NCBI GenBank assembly: GCA_958450365.1
Contig: CAUEEP010000910.1
Coordinates: 310,001-374,000 of the forward strand
From: Mesorhabditis belari
Taxonomy: Eukaryota > Nematoda > Chromadorea > Rhabditida > Rhabditidae
Length of the DNA stretch: 64,000 nt
Direction of reading: 5' to 3'
Program-made: the position numbers and the translations under genes
Notes under the pieces: generated by a model
Database searches by the model: none
What the model saw: the letters and a program-made list of their open reading frames with translations, nothing else
What the model was told of the DNA's origin: nothing
In this document: piece after piece, positions 43,501-51,012 of the stretch
How positions within the stretch are numbered: position 1 is the first letter of the stretch
Layout: each line of letters starts with the position of its first letter

Positions 43501-46500
43501 TCTGAAAATTTGGATATAAGCTTGATTTTTGATTCTCTACAACTTTTCCATTGACACCAAAATGGGTTTCTTTTGAAGAAAGTGCTCAAACTGTCACATA
43601 TGACAATAGCCAGCAGTTTTCAATTCACCAACCCAATAACTCTTTTGTTTAATTGGGATTTCTTTGAACACAAAATTTCCAATTACCACTCAACTTCAAT
43701 CTTTCAATTAAAAGCCCAATGGAGAAACCCAAAGGAAACTATTATTGCATTACTATTATTGCTTTGCATCAAAATTCGATTACAGTTTATAGAGCTAAAA
43801 CTTGAAAGGTTTTTGTGACTCTAGCGGATCTAAAGTTATGCAAAAGACAGCAGTTCTTCCATAGTATGAGATGCCAACTTGCTGATATGCTAATTTTTTT
43901 TTGTTTTGAGTCGATGTACCACTTGAAAGAATAAAAATTCTCATTTTAGGAGCGAGGCGGTGCCGTCTCTCCCCGTGCTTTCCTTCGTGGTCGTCCCTCT
44001 GCCAAAGATCAACTACAATCGAGTGCCCGGGACACGTCACCGCGTAAGTTTTACTCCTTAGCTTGCTACATTTTTATATTTGTTGCTTGGCGTGGCTTTA
44101 ATTTTAAAATTTAAAGTTTTTAAACTAACTTATTGTCCATTTTTAACCTTTTCTAACGGGAAACTTGGTGTAAGAGAGTGTTCAAAACGGTGTTCAAAGA
44201 AAAATAGTGAGCTAACTTTTAGCAAAAATGCTTTCCTAAGCTCAGAGCCATTAGAAATGGGTTTTAAAGTTTAAGATGAAGTTGAAGTTTAAAGTTGAAC
44301 TTAATCAAACAACTATTACTCATCTATCAGACTGTAATCAATATCAGTCTATAGCTATCAATCAATATCAATCTAACAACAGCTATCAAACACCCATTGA
44401 AGCATAGGATATAGATTAGGGTTTGATTTTGATCCGATTTTGATATAGAACTAGTACTGTATCAAAATGTACTGTACAATACTGGGATAGTACAAGAGAA
44501 CAGTGCAGTACAACAGTACAGTACAACGGTACAGTGCAACAGTACAGTACAACAGTACAGTACACCGGTACAGTACACCGGTACAGTACAACGGTACAGT
44601 ACAACGGTACAGTACAACGGTACAGTTCAACGGTACAGTTCAACGGTACAGTTCAACGGTACAGTCGTTCTGGCAATGGTTTTGGTATAGTACTACCTGA
44701 CTTAGCACATGACTTAGTATAAGACAATTCGCGGACTAACTCTGGTACAGTACTGGAATTGCTACGGTCCTGCTACTGCAATTAATCCAACCACTTATCA
44801 TCTTAAATAGCTAGATAGATACTCTTAATCTTTACTTACATATGTAGCCTAGTATTATACATACCATATACATAGTTAGATATCACTAATTCAAACAAGG
44901 AACACCCTTTTTTTGAATGCTAGAATGTAACTGTGGTGTGGGAATTGCAGCGAAACCAGCCGGTGCGATCTCTCGTCCTCGTCTCTCGCTGCCGACACCC
45001 GATGAAATCCAATTGAAAAGAAAACCGCCGAAGATCAGCTTTGCGATGTACGATGAAACAATTCCGCCGATCGATCAAACCGCCCCACCAACAGCTAGAC
45101 GTGAGTGAAAAGAGAGTGGAATGGAATAGAGCAGACTCTTTCACAAATCGTGTTAATGGACCGTTCTCGTCTTTATTCCTTGAATTTCCTTGAATTGAGT
45201 GTTTTCTAAAAGCTGTACTCTACCGTAACCTATATTTTTCAATGAAAACAGCTTAAAATTTGAACTGTGACTCTTTAGCTTGTTGTTAGAAAGGACTACG
45301 GTCGCTTAGGAAGGGAGAAGGCAGTTCGAAAGCTGTTTGGTAGTTCGAAAAGCAGTTTGGGAGCTCGAAAAGGAGTACGGTAGTTCAAAAAGGAGTACTG
45401 TAGCTCAAAAAGGAGTACTGTAGCTCGAAAAGGAGTACTGTAGCTCAAAAAGGAGTACGGTGACTGAGAAACGAGTACGTTGAGACTGATCCACTAGCAT
45501 TTTAGCTAGACGTAAGTAAGAAGAGAGTGGAATGGAATAGATCAAAGTCTTTCACAAAGAATTTTAGTGGATCGGTCTAGACTAGACTTGCTTATCGATC
45601 CAAACGGCATGCTCATGTTTAACCGTTCAGATCTCGATTTCTAGAAGAGCTATCAATCCGCAAATTGTGTCATTGGATAAGCAAGAATGTCAGCTTTTGA
45701 TTGCTATCTCTCATGTATCAAATTCTCATAGATGAGTGCCTTAAAAAGCTTATCAATGCTTAGCAATAATCGATACTTGCGATATCGAAAAGTATCGATA
45801 ATGAGATGAGGTTTATGAGGTGCTTACTCATTAAAGCCACCTATGTATAAAATAGCAATTAAAAGCTGACATTCTTGTCTTTTCAATGAAACAATTTTCA
45901 AATAGATAGTTGTTCTAGAAATCGAGATCTGAACGGTTAAACATGAGGATTTGTATCGATAATATCGATAAGCAAGTCTAATCTAGACTCTATTTCCCGG
46001 TTTGGGTGTTTTCTAAAAGTTCTACCTCAAACTGCCGCTTAGGAATGGTGTATGGTAACCTAAAATGGAGTAAGTTAACTTAAAAATGGTGTACAGTAGC
46101 TTAGAAAGATCACGGTAGCTTAGAAAGATTACGGTAATCTAATTGTAAGAGGGGAGTACAGTAGTTAAAGAGTTAATCTAGAAAGAAGTACGGTGGCTTA
46201 AAGAAAGTTTATTAGCTCAAAGAAGGAGTACGGTAGCTTAAGAATACAGTAACCTAGAAGTAACCTAGAAAGGAGTATGTTAGCTTGGAAAGAGTAAAGT
46301 AATTCATCCACAAGACCGGTCCATTATCGTTTCATTTATATCCAAACCTTTCACACATGCATGAACCTTTCAAATAATCAAGCACGATTGTGATTTTTAT
46401 TTTAGAAATTAACCACTTCAAATTTTCCAAGCTTTTTTGAATGGTTCATCCATGAAAAAGTATTCCGAATCAATATTAGCTTTTAGCTATTAGCATATAG

Positions 46501-49387
46501 CTTTTAGCTATATAGCTTTAGCTTTTAGCTATTAGCATATAGCTTTAGCTTTTAGCTTAGCATATTAGCTTTTAGTTATTAGCTATTAGTATATTAGCTT
46601 TTAGCATATTAGCTTTAGCTTTTAGCCATTAGCTTTTAGCTTTTAGCTATTAGCATATTAGCTTTTAGCTATTAGCATATTAGCTTTAGCTTTTAGCTAT
46701 TAGTATATAGCTTAGCTTTTATTTTTAGCTATTAGCATATAGCTTTAGCTTTTAGCTATTAGCTTTTAGCTTTTAGCTATTAGCATATTAGCTTTTAGTT
46801 ATTAGCATATTAGCTTTTAGTTATTAGCATATTAGCTTTTAGCTATTAGCATATTAGCTTTAGCTTTTAGCTATTAGTATATAGCTTTAGCTTTTAGTTT
46901 TTAGTTATTAGCATATAGCTTTAGCTTTTAGCTATTAGCTTTTAGCTTTTAGCTATTAGCATATTAGCTTTTAGTTATTAGCATATTAGCTTTTAGTTAT
47001 TAGCATATTAGCTTTTAGCTATTAGCATATTAGCTTTTAGCTTTTAGCTATTAGCATATATTAGGTTGATGCAAAAGTCTTTTTCATTTTTTTCGTACTT
47101 CTTTTGAAAAATAACAAAGTCATCAATTAACCTATGGTTTGCTCTAAATGAAAAGTGTTTATTGTTGAATTTCCCATCTTTTTAAGTCAATTTGGGTTCA
47201 CTTTCAAGCAAATTCGAGAGTGAAAACGGGTTTTTCATAAAAATCTATAAAAACCTCTATAAAGAAATTGGCTGAATCAATCCTGAAAACTGAAAAATAC
47301 TAACTTTTGTGCTCTATCTTTATTTATTAACATCAAGATTGGTTTCCTTAGCTAAAGCGTCTAAAATGCATCATCGGCCGTCGCCTTTTGGCTACCCGAC
47401 TTCAGGCCCAAAAATCTAGACATAAGACATTTTAAACCGTTTTAATGTCATTTGCAGAAAATAATTGGCCTTCGAATGCAATAAACCGTTGTTCAATGTG
47501 CATTTGTTACTTTAACGGAAGTACGAAAAATGAAAAGACTTTGCATCAACCTATAGCTTTAGCTTTTTAGCAGTAGCTTTAGCTATTAGTATATTAGCTT
47601 TTAGCTATTATCATATTAGCTTTTAGCTACTAGCATATAGCTTTAGCTTTTACCTATTAGCATATTAGCTTTTAGCTATTAGCATATAGCTTTAGCTTTT
47701 AGCTTTTAGCATATTAGCTTTTAAAAGTTTTAAGTAAAATTCAAATCAAAAGCATTGATTCAAAATACTTCGATTATTCTTATTAAAGCACTTTTTTTTG
47801 TTAATCCTTTATGTTCAATCACCAATCATTTCTTTTTTTTATCCTTTTTAGGCATTATGACAATAGTGTTCCCTTGCGCTTCCGGATAGGTATAGTAAAA
47901 CATTGAAAGTATAAATTTTGGAGTGTTGTGGTCGAGATGAAAATGTGTTTCGTGAATGTTCGTGTGAGAAAGAGATGGTTTAGAGAAAAATTTTCTTGAT
48001 AGACTTTCGAGTAGTTCAGCTGAACTTATCGTGTAGCAAGTGCGCAGATCATTAAGCTGCGCAGCTGCGCAGATGTTTAAGATCGCAGATCGTTAAATAT
48101 AGAACTAAAGCGAGTTTCTATGGTATTGCTAAAACGTTAGCAGAAAGTTTATTTAGTAACAAGCAATCTCATAGCTTACCCGTTCCATAATGTCAACGCT
48201 ATTCAGTAACCGGGAAATCTTGAAAACACTTATAGTTAGATATCTGGGTTTATCCGAAGACTCAAACAGTGATTTAACTGGTTCAAGGGCAGGGTCAACC
48301 AATCCAGGTCCCGGGCACTCGATTGTAGAACCAATCCACGCCTGGCCAGTGGGAGGTGCTAGCAAAAGCGCCAAATCATAATAAAGCGTCAAATCATTCG
48401 CCAAATCATAATAAAGCGCCAAATCATTCGCCAAATCATTTGCGCCATGAGGTATTAGCTTTGCGCCTACTTTTATGTTCTGTAAAAAGCAGGATTGACC
48501 TAGAGAAACAAATATTTTCATGATTAAGTTCCTAAGGGTGACTGAATTATTAGGTTCATAGGCCATTTTTGTCTAGGCGCATTATCTAGAGAGTTTGAGG
48601 TTAAAATGTAAGGACTAAGGAATATTTCTTGTCACCCTGTAATTGAAAACAGTGAGAGCTGAAATTGTGAAGAAGAAAGCTGAAAAAAGTTGGTTAGAAG
48701 TTGGAGAAAAGTGCTTTGTCTTAGTTATTTTCATAAGCGCAAATTTGGCGCAAATGATACTCGGCGCAAGGGAAATTGGTGCAAAGGATTTTGGCGCAAA
48801 AAAAGGCTGCGCTTTTGTTAGCCTGGATCCTCTAAATAGTCCTGGACCACGGTTCGATTCTAGCCTAAAAAAGGCTCAAGCTCAAGCCAAACAGCTCAAG
48901 CTCAAGCCAAACAGCTCAAGCTCAAGCCAAACAGCTCAAGCTCAAGCCAAGCAGCTCCAGCTCAAGCCAAACAGCTCCAGCTCAAGCCAAACAGCTCAAG
49001 CTCAAGCCAAACAGCTCAAGCTCAAGCCAACATGAATGAAAGATATACCAAGAATTACCAAGAAAATAATCCCTCTTTTTCTTTGCCTGACACTTTCGCT
49101 TACTAATTGCTTTTTTCCCATTCATTTAACTACAAAGAATCTCTATCAAGAAAAATCAAATATCTGTTATCATTTCTGTTATCATCAGTTGAAAATCTCA
49201 ACAATTTTCAGAGGGTCGCAAAGTGTCAACGGGAAGAAAAGTGTTCGTTGTCGGTGGTGATGAAAGGGATTTGAATCCAATTCGAGAAGAACCATCATTC
49301 CTTTCGCCCGATTACCCACCGCCTCCCGTTCCCTCAACATCAAAAAAGCCAGGGAAAAGAGAACGAACAACGTCTAGCAATAATTAG
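25510..49387 (+). CDS. nhx: Na+/H+ exchanger (NHX/NHE family, CPA1), 21 exons
   Basis: Exons: 25510-25741, 26948-27042, 27185-27338, 27435-27556, 27642-27713, 28894-29069, 29167-29268, 29339-29440, 29483-29598, 30081-30179, 30668-30777, 30924-31088, 31955-32088, 32335-32547, 33643-33898, 38065-38109, 38894-38947, 42055-42165, 43950-44043, 44951-45100, 49212-49387. All joins stay in phase, giving about 925 residues. The membrane domain (to about residue 460) carries [17 protein letters not shown] (amiloride region), CAVDPVAV with Asp about 192, [10 protein letters not shown] with Asn-Asp about 220-221, and AYGGIRG near 424. These are hallmarks of electroneutral Na+/H+ antiporters. A cytoplasmic tail of about 465 residues, basic then Pro/Ser-rich, ends [18 protein letters not shown]. 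The 5' end is unsure: an upstream exon with a signal peptide may exist. Exons 15-17 are the least certain. Which NHX paralogue this is I cannot say. Confidence 0.92.
25745..25825. repeat. 16-bp intronic repeat (AAGCTCTACCATCGTT)
   Basis: About four and a half copies directly behind the exon 1 donor. Confidence 0.8.
26015..26655. mobile_element. Three tandem foldback units of the 'CCATTGGCAA' family in intron 1
   Basis: Each unit of about 200 bp runs GCCATTGGCAATCCAACTTT ... TTGGTATCATTAGAT ... AAAGTTGAATTGGCAAAAGG, with arms complementary to one another. Neighbouring units are joined by 'GGGGCGG.GCCAGAAAGAC.TTT'. The same family is at 7325-7540. No coding content. Confidence 0.7.
26685..26815. 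repeat. Minisatellite (CTCTAAATTTGGTTCCTT)
   Basis: About six copies of a 21-23-bp unit related to the ACAGATTTGGTTCCTTTTCT arrays at 21.1 and 59.1 kb. Confidence 0.8.
27823..27995 (+). mobile_element. tRNA-like sequence with its anticodon arm expanded six-fold
   Basis: The 5' part GCCGTGGCGCAGCCGAGAGC is a consensus D arm and A box. The 3' part CCCGGGTTCGACCCCG is a consensus T arm and B box. Between them the 20-bp segment CTTGTCTACGGCCCACACAG, which would be the anticodon arm plus variable region, is repeated six times (27848-27967) with two variant positions. With one copy the sequence would be about tRNA length. It lies in the exchanger intron after exon 5, same strand. Confidence 0.6.
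28299..28625. mobile_element. Foldback element of about 325 bp in an exchanger intron
   Basis: Left arm GTTGACAATTTAAGGTTTTT ... CGAATGGTATTAAAATCAA, and right arm the reverse complement, ending AAAACCTTAAATTGCCAACG. Both arms carry the 'CGATGCAGAATGAAATTGCG' block. The loop at about 28410-28495 is unpaired. Confidence 0.8.
29704..29766 (+). pseudogene. tRNA-like sequence seeding a minisatellite
   Basis: 'AAGCTCAGTGGTTAGAGCA' is a consensus D arm and A box, and 'CGGGAGTTCAATCTCC' is a T arm with B box. The spacer between them has about the length of an anticodon arm plus variable loop. From the T loop onward the sequence turns into the 15-bp array. No intact acceptor stem survives. Confidence 0.5.
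29757..30022. repeat. 15-bp minisatellite (TTCAATCTCCTCACC) in intron 9
   Basis: About 17 copies, with C or T at the position in CAAT(C/T)TCC. The first copy is the T loop and 3' T stem of the tRNA-like sequence at 29704. Confidence 0.95.
30335..30550. mobile_element. Foldback element of about 210 bp in intron 10
   Basis: CGATCGCCATGGGAAAATTC ... TTGCTCTGAAATTTTGTCTAC and its complement GTAGACAGAATTTCAGAGCAA ... GAATTTTCGCATGGCGATCG are separated by a loop of about 30 bases. The arms match at about 90 percent by eye. Confidence 0.8.
30808..30898. repeat. 12-bp repeat (ATTGATCTAGAC) after exon 11
   Basis: Seven or so copies with single-base variation, starting about 30 bases behind the exon 11 donor. 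They keep the exon frame open but lie between donor 30778 and acceptor 30923. Confidence 0.85.
31155..31691 (+). mobile_element. Mariner-derived MITE, family A, copy 3 (intron 12)
   Basis: Ends ATTGGGTTGGTGAATTGAAA and its complement, flanked by TA. On plus, about 60 codons of transposase C-terminus remain, ending [20 protein letters not shown] and GDYLE with a stop. The element adds about 540 bp to the intron. Confidence 0.87.
32104..32230. repeat. Hexamer-like repeat (GGCTTA/GGCTCA)
   Basis: About 18 copies of a 6-bp unit beginning directly behind the exon 13 donor. Confidence 0.85.
32252..32297 (+). repeat. Diverged intronic copy of part of exon 14
   Basis: CTCAACAAGCCTAAGTTGCT...GCGCAACGCCGATTCTGGC matches the exon 14 segment at 32485-32530 (coding [14 protein letters not shown]) with only a few changes. 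It lies 40 bases before the exon 14 acceptor, in the intron. Confidence 0.75.
33015..33095 (-). mobile_element. tRNA-derived SINE-like sequence
   Basis: Minus strand: 'CGGTAGCCTAGTAGATAGTG' (A-box-like), then 'GGATTCTTTGTCTCTGATTCGGATC' (B-box-like). This is a diverged third member of the family at 4945 and 10226. Confidence 0.45.
34100..34230. repeat. 27-bp repeat (TCAATGAAATGAATAGCTCT)
   Basis: Four copies of a 27-bp unit (GATTCAATGAAATGAATAGC + TCTAATC) followed by 'AATTGGCCGACCTTAAAAACGCT'. A single-copy relative lies at 49590-49660 ('ACTGAATAAAACGAATAGCT'), so the expansion happened in this copy only. Confidence 0.85.
34390..34522 (-). mobile_element. tRNA-like sequence with its A box expanded into a 15-bp repeat
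   Basis: On minus, about five copies of GTGACCAAGTGGTAA (34444-34518), each an A-box-like core, are followed by 'GTGCGCTAGGCTCTCAAC' and a B-box/T-arm-like 'CCTGGTTCAAGCCAGG'. A single A-box unit plus the rest would be about tRNA size. Confidence 0.55.
34950..35185. repeat. 20-bp minisatellite (GATCCTCCTGTGGTCCTAGA)
   Basis: About eleven copies in the long intron 15, nearly identical, with G/A variation in TGTG(G/A)TCC. Confidence 0.95.
35590..35665. repeat. (CA)n run and duplicated 'CACTTTCTGATGAAC'
   Basis: Two copies of CACACTTTCTGATGAAC flank a CA microsatellite of about 20 bases. Confidence 0.8.
35930..36700 (+). mobile_element. Single-arm copy of the tRNA-Ser-like element, with internal minisatellite
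   Basis: GTCAACTGGGTTTGGTAGCC, the 'AGTTATAAGCGTGCAAAGTTT' block and the tRNA-like 'GCAGTGGTGGCCGAATG' (36152) follow the order of the left arm at 9245-9600. The tail 'GAGTCCGCCGTTCGACTTTT' (36670) also matches 9577-9592. Between tRNA body and tail lies the array at 36197-36682. Confidence 0.7.
36197..36682. repeat. 15-bp minisatellite grown from a tRNA-like B box (TTCGAGTCCCTCTAC)
   Basis: Eight clean copies on the left, a degenerate middle (about 36320-36520), then about ten clean copies on the right, the last six carrying G in 'CTAGTTCGAG' where the left copies have C. Each unit contains the B-box core TTCGAGTCC. Confidence 0.93.
36700..38064. other. Exchanger intron sequence; one 46-bp duplication
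   Basis: 'GAGCTAGATTCCAGCTTCTA' plus following bases occur at 37314 and 37446, separated by 'CCGAGTAAC...TTGCTCAGCTGCCTTAC' words repeated four times (37365-37565). Nothing else that I can name. Confidence 0.5.
38270..38330. repeat. 19-bp repeat (CCGGCTTACTTCGAACAAC)
   Basis: Three to four copies between exons 16 and 17 of the exchanger. Confidence 0.75.
39205..39315. repeat. 20-bp repeat (AAGTTCTAGTTCTAGAGCTA)
   Basis: About five copies. 'CTAGTTCTAGAACTAG'-like words make it partly palindromic. Confidence 0.85.
39510..39580 (+). pseudogene. tRNA-like sequence, left arm
   Basis: 'TGCGTTGCCTAGGGATAGCG' (A-box-like) and 'CCCCGGTTCGATCCCCC' (T arm with B box). The anticodon arm is not convincing. 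Confidence 0.45.
39600..39675 (-). pseudogene. tRNA-like sequence, right arm
   Basis: On minus: GCGGGCATGGCTTAATGGTA followed by GAGCA is a consensus tRNA 5' part with A box, and 'CAGGGTTCGATTCTAGTC' is the T arm with B box. The 3' acceptor does not pair fully with GCGGGCA. Confidence 0.5.
40180..40310. repeat. Dispersed 'CTAGGGAAAGGCA' arm
   Basis: CTGACTAGGGAAAGGCAAGC ... CCGTTCCATCTTATAAAATC ... CACGCTGAATC matches the left arm at 39330 with a short internal duplication of 'GGCAAGCAC.GGAAAGGCA'. Confidence 0.5.
40311..41120. other. Exchanger intron; small hairpin, no gene
   Basis: A perfect hairpin AATTCCTAGTGATT / AATCACTAGGAATT lies at about 40535-40566. The GC-richer stretch 40750-40860 has no splice signals that I trust. 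Confidence 0.45.
41126..41302. mobile_element. Short Tc5/pogo-like MITE remnant
   Basis: TACCGGAAATACTGCAATAG at the left and CTATTACAGTTTACG at the right are inverted. The inner part shares 'GTCGCGTAGTCGCA' and 'AGCTA...TCAGGG' words with 19390-19659. Confidence 0.55.
42172..42848. repeat. 17-bp minisatellite split by a mariner-type insertion
   Basis: 'AGTAAAGCAATGTAGAT' units lie at 42172-42250 and continue in the same phase at 42783-42848. The MITE at 42251-42782 interrupts them. Confidence 0.85.
42251..42782. mobile_element. Mariner-type MITE, family B, copy 1
   Basis: The ends TAGGTTGATGCATAAGTCTT and the complement of AAGACTTATGCATCAACC are inverted repeats of about 35 bp. The 5' end resembles known mariner termini. 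No transposase frame is recognisable inside. Confidence 0.75.
43094..43638 (-). mobile_element. Mariner-derived MITE, family A, copy 4
   Basis: Ends TATTAGGTTGGCGAATTGAA and the complement, in an exchanger intron. The transposase C-terminal remnant is on minus near the left end, as in copy 1. Just to the right, 43687-43743 repeats a 55-bp sequence also found at 39076-39130. Confidence 0.85.
44478..44668. repeat. 13-bp minisatellite (GGTACAGTACAAC)
   Basis: About 14 copies, with later ones reading GGTACAGTTCAAC. The unit contains the palindrome GTACAGTAC-like core. It is followed by looser 'GGTACAGTACTG' words up to 44770. Confidence 0.92.
45325..45480. repeat. 20-bp repeat (AGCTCGAAAAGGAGTACTGT)
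   Basis: About seven imperfect copies. Related words ('AAAGGAGTACGGTAGCTTA') continue at 46050-46300 beyond the foldback, as if the two stretches were once one. Confidence 0.75.
45560..45995. mobile_element. Foldback element of about 430 bp
   Basis: 'AGACTTGCTTATCGATCCAAA', 'AACCGTTCAGATCTCGATTTCTAGAA' and 'AAGAATGTCAGCTTTTGATTGC' recur in reverse complement at 45970, 45930 and 45870. The loop near 45720-45830 carries the words TATCGATA. Confidence 0.75.
46480..47725. repeat. TA-rich satellite (TTAGCTTTTAGCTATTAGCATA), split by a mariner-type MITE
   Basis: Fifty or so units of about 10-22 bp built from TTAGCTTTTAGCTATTAGCATA cover 46480-47058 and 47555-47725. Higher-order repeats are visible: blocks of about 160 bp starting at 46640 and 46840 are nearly the same. 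Confidence 0.92.
47059..47554. mobile_element. Mariner-type MITE, family B, copy 2
   Basis: TTAGGTTGATGCAAAAGTCT at the left and the complement of AGACTTTGCATCAACCTA at the right, flanked by TA. It lies inside the TA-rich satellite. It is more diverged than copy 1. Confidence 0.75.
47852..47889 (+). other. Possible alternative last exon of the exchanger
   Basis: A very good acceptor (long T run, then TTTTTAG) in the last intron is followed by a short frame in the phase left by exon 20, coding [12 protein letters not shown] and a stop. If used, the protein would end about 45 residues earlier, without the Pro-rich tail. No AATAAA is seen close by. Confidence 0.25.
48355..48445. repeat. Short repeat (CGCCAAATCATAATAAAG)
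   Basis: About four imperfect copies in the last exchanger intron. Confidence 0.7.
48800..48870 (+). pseudogene. tRNA-like sequence next to a minisatellite
   Basis: 'CCACGGTTCGATTCTAGCC' contains a consensus B box and resembles the T arm at 39.6 kb. 'TGTTAGCCTGGATCC' upstream is at best a weak A box. The 20-bp array starts 15 bases later. Confidence 0.3.
48875..49033. repeat. 20-bp minisatellite (CTCAAGCTCAAGCCAAACAG)
   Basis: Eight copies with two CTCCAG variants, in the last intron of the exchanger. Confidence 0.95.
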
Positions 49388-50223
49388 TTTCAATGAAGCG
49401 AGTTTCAATTTTTTCTTTCTGTGGTGATTCTTTTGTGTCATTCCTAAATCTGTGAGTTTAGATTCGATTTACAAAATGGAAAAGCTATAGTAGAAGAATA
49501 TTGAGCGATTTATGGACAATTTTTGAATTATTAATCTATATTGGTGAGGGGAGTTTCATCAAAATTTCAGTTTTGACCAATTAAACCAGAATCCAATTGG
49601 TCGACTGAATAAAACGAATAGCTCCAATCGATTCGCCGACCCCGAAAACCCCTAGGGAATAATTTACAGCTGAAGATCTTCTTTTGTACCATCTATATCT
49701 ACAATGCATTAGAGAAATCTCTATACATTTCCAACGTTTCCAACATTTCCAACATTTCCAAGAAATCCCTAGACATTTCTAACAAAGTTTTGTTTTGTTA
49801 GTCATTAATAACTTGTCCTCATTTCGATAAGCATTGTAATAGCCTTAAAAATCGTATTTATCTGTTGTTCGGTGGCGGGACTAGAAGCCACGGCGGGACT
49901 ATTTCTATAAAACAAGTTACTAGGACTTTACAGTACCCCAGAATTGACTCAGATTCAAATGGGAAATAGTTCTCTTTCACCAAAAACACCCACAAAAACA
50001 AAAGTGACCTTGGGCATTACAAAAATTGCCTGAAATTCCACTACAGCTTCTATTTTATGAATCCGAATCACAAGGTTTGTTCATTCCTTTTTCCACATTC
50101 CCGCATCAAAAACCTTCAATCGTTTCCCTCTTGATTTCATCTTTTGCTTTCTCTGTTTAGCTCAATCTCAATGTGTTATCGTTATCAAAAATATCAAATT
50201 GCACCAATTTTTTTTTACCGGTT
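49388..50223. other. Downstream of the exchanger; no further gene
   Basis: Contains a single-copy relative of the 34.1 kb repeat (49575-49680), a 'TTTCCAACAT' triplet repeat (49735-49765) and otherwise AT-rich sequence. No AATAAA directly behind the stop was identified (one lies at 49609). Confidence 0.4.
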
Positions 50224-51012
50224 TATATATGTCGTAGCCGATTATGAATGAAATTTTTTGGCAAATCTTTCTAGTAGAGCAACCCTTTAATGTATGAGGA
50301 CAATATTATATCATCTTGTAGCGAATTGAATTCTGCGTCGATTGGTACCAAATTTGTGAGTTTAGGTTCAAAAATTGCCGGCGCTACAACGTTTCATTCA
50401 AAATCGGCGGGACCCCCGTAGCCGATTATGAATTTCAGCCGATTATGAATGAGTGGGTCTAGGAGCGTCTAGGAGCGTCCAACCATCAAGTATTTGGGTC
50501 TAAGAGCGTCTAGGAGCGTCCAACCATCAAGTATTTAGGTCTAGGAGCGTCTAGGAGCGTCCAACCATCAAGTATTTGGGTCTAAGAGCGTCTAGGAGCG
50601 TCCAACCATCAAGTATTTGGGTCTAGGAGCGTCTAGGAGCGTCCAACCATCAAGTATTTGGGTCTAGGAGCGTCTAGGAGCGTCCAACCATCAAGTATTT
50701 GGGTCTAGGAGCGTCTAGGAGCTTCCAACCATCAAGTATTTAGTATCATTCAACGCAGAATCATTAATAATTATGTTAAATTTTTTTAAATTAGAAAGAT
50801 TTGATAAAAAGAAAAAAAATTAGAGCAAAAAAACTGTTTGTTCAAGAGAAAACTTTGAAGCCCCATAATTTGTTTTTCTTTTTATCCAATCTTTCTAATT
50901 TCAAAAATTTAACATAATTATCAATGATTCTGCGTTGAATGTTACTAAATACTTGATGCTTGGACGCTCCTAGACCCACTCCTTCATAATCGGCTACGAC
51001 ATATATATTTGC
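50224..51012. mobile_element. Foldback element with a minisatellite in one arm
   Basis: TATATGTCGTAGCCGATTAT at 50226 is matched by ATAATCGGCTACGACATATA at 50984. Inside, the left arm runs through seven tandem copies of a 41-bp unit into 'CATTCAACGCAGAATCATTAA'. The right arm has the complement of all of this but with a single unit (50945-50980). The hinge at about 50800-50870 is A/T-rich. Confidence 0.85.
50456..50741. repeat. 41-bp minisatellite in the left arm
   Basis: Seven copies of GGGTCTAGGAGCGTCTAGGA + GCGTCCAACCATCAAGTATTT, nearly identical, with a 13-bp duplication (TCTAGGAGCG) inside each unit that the right-arm copy lacks. Confidence 0.95.

Noticed and set aside
48153..48566. Minus-strand frame of 137 codons in the last exchanger intron
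   Set aside because: No splice or start context, contains repeat sequence, and no recognisable domain.
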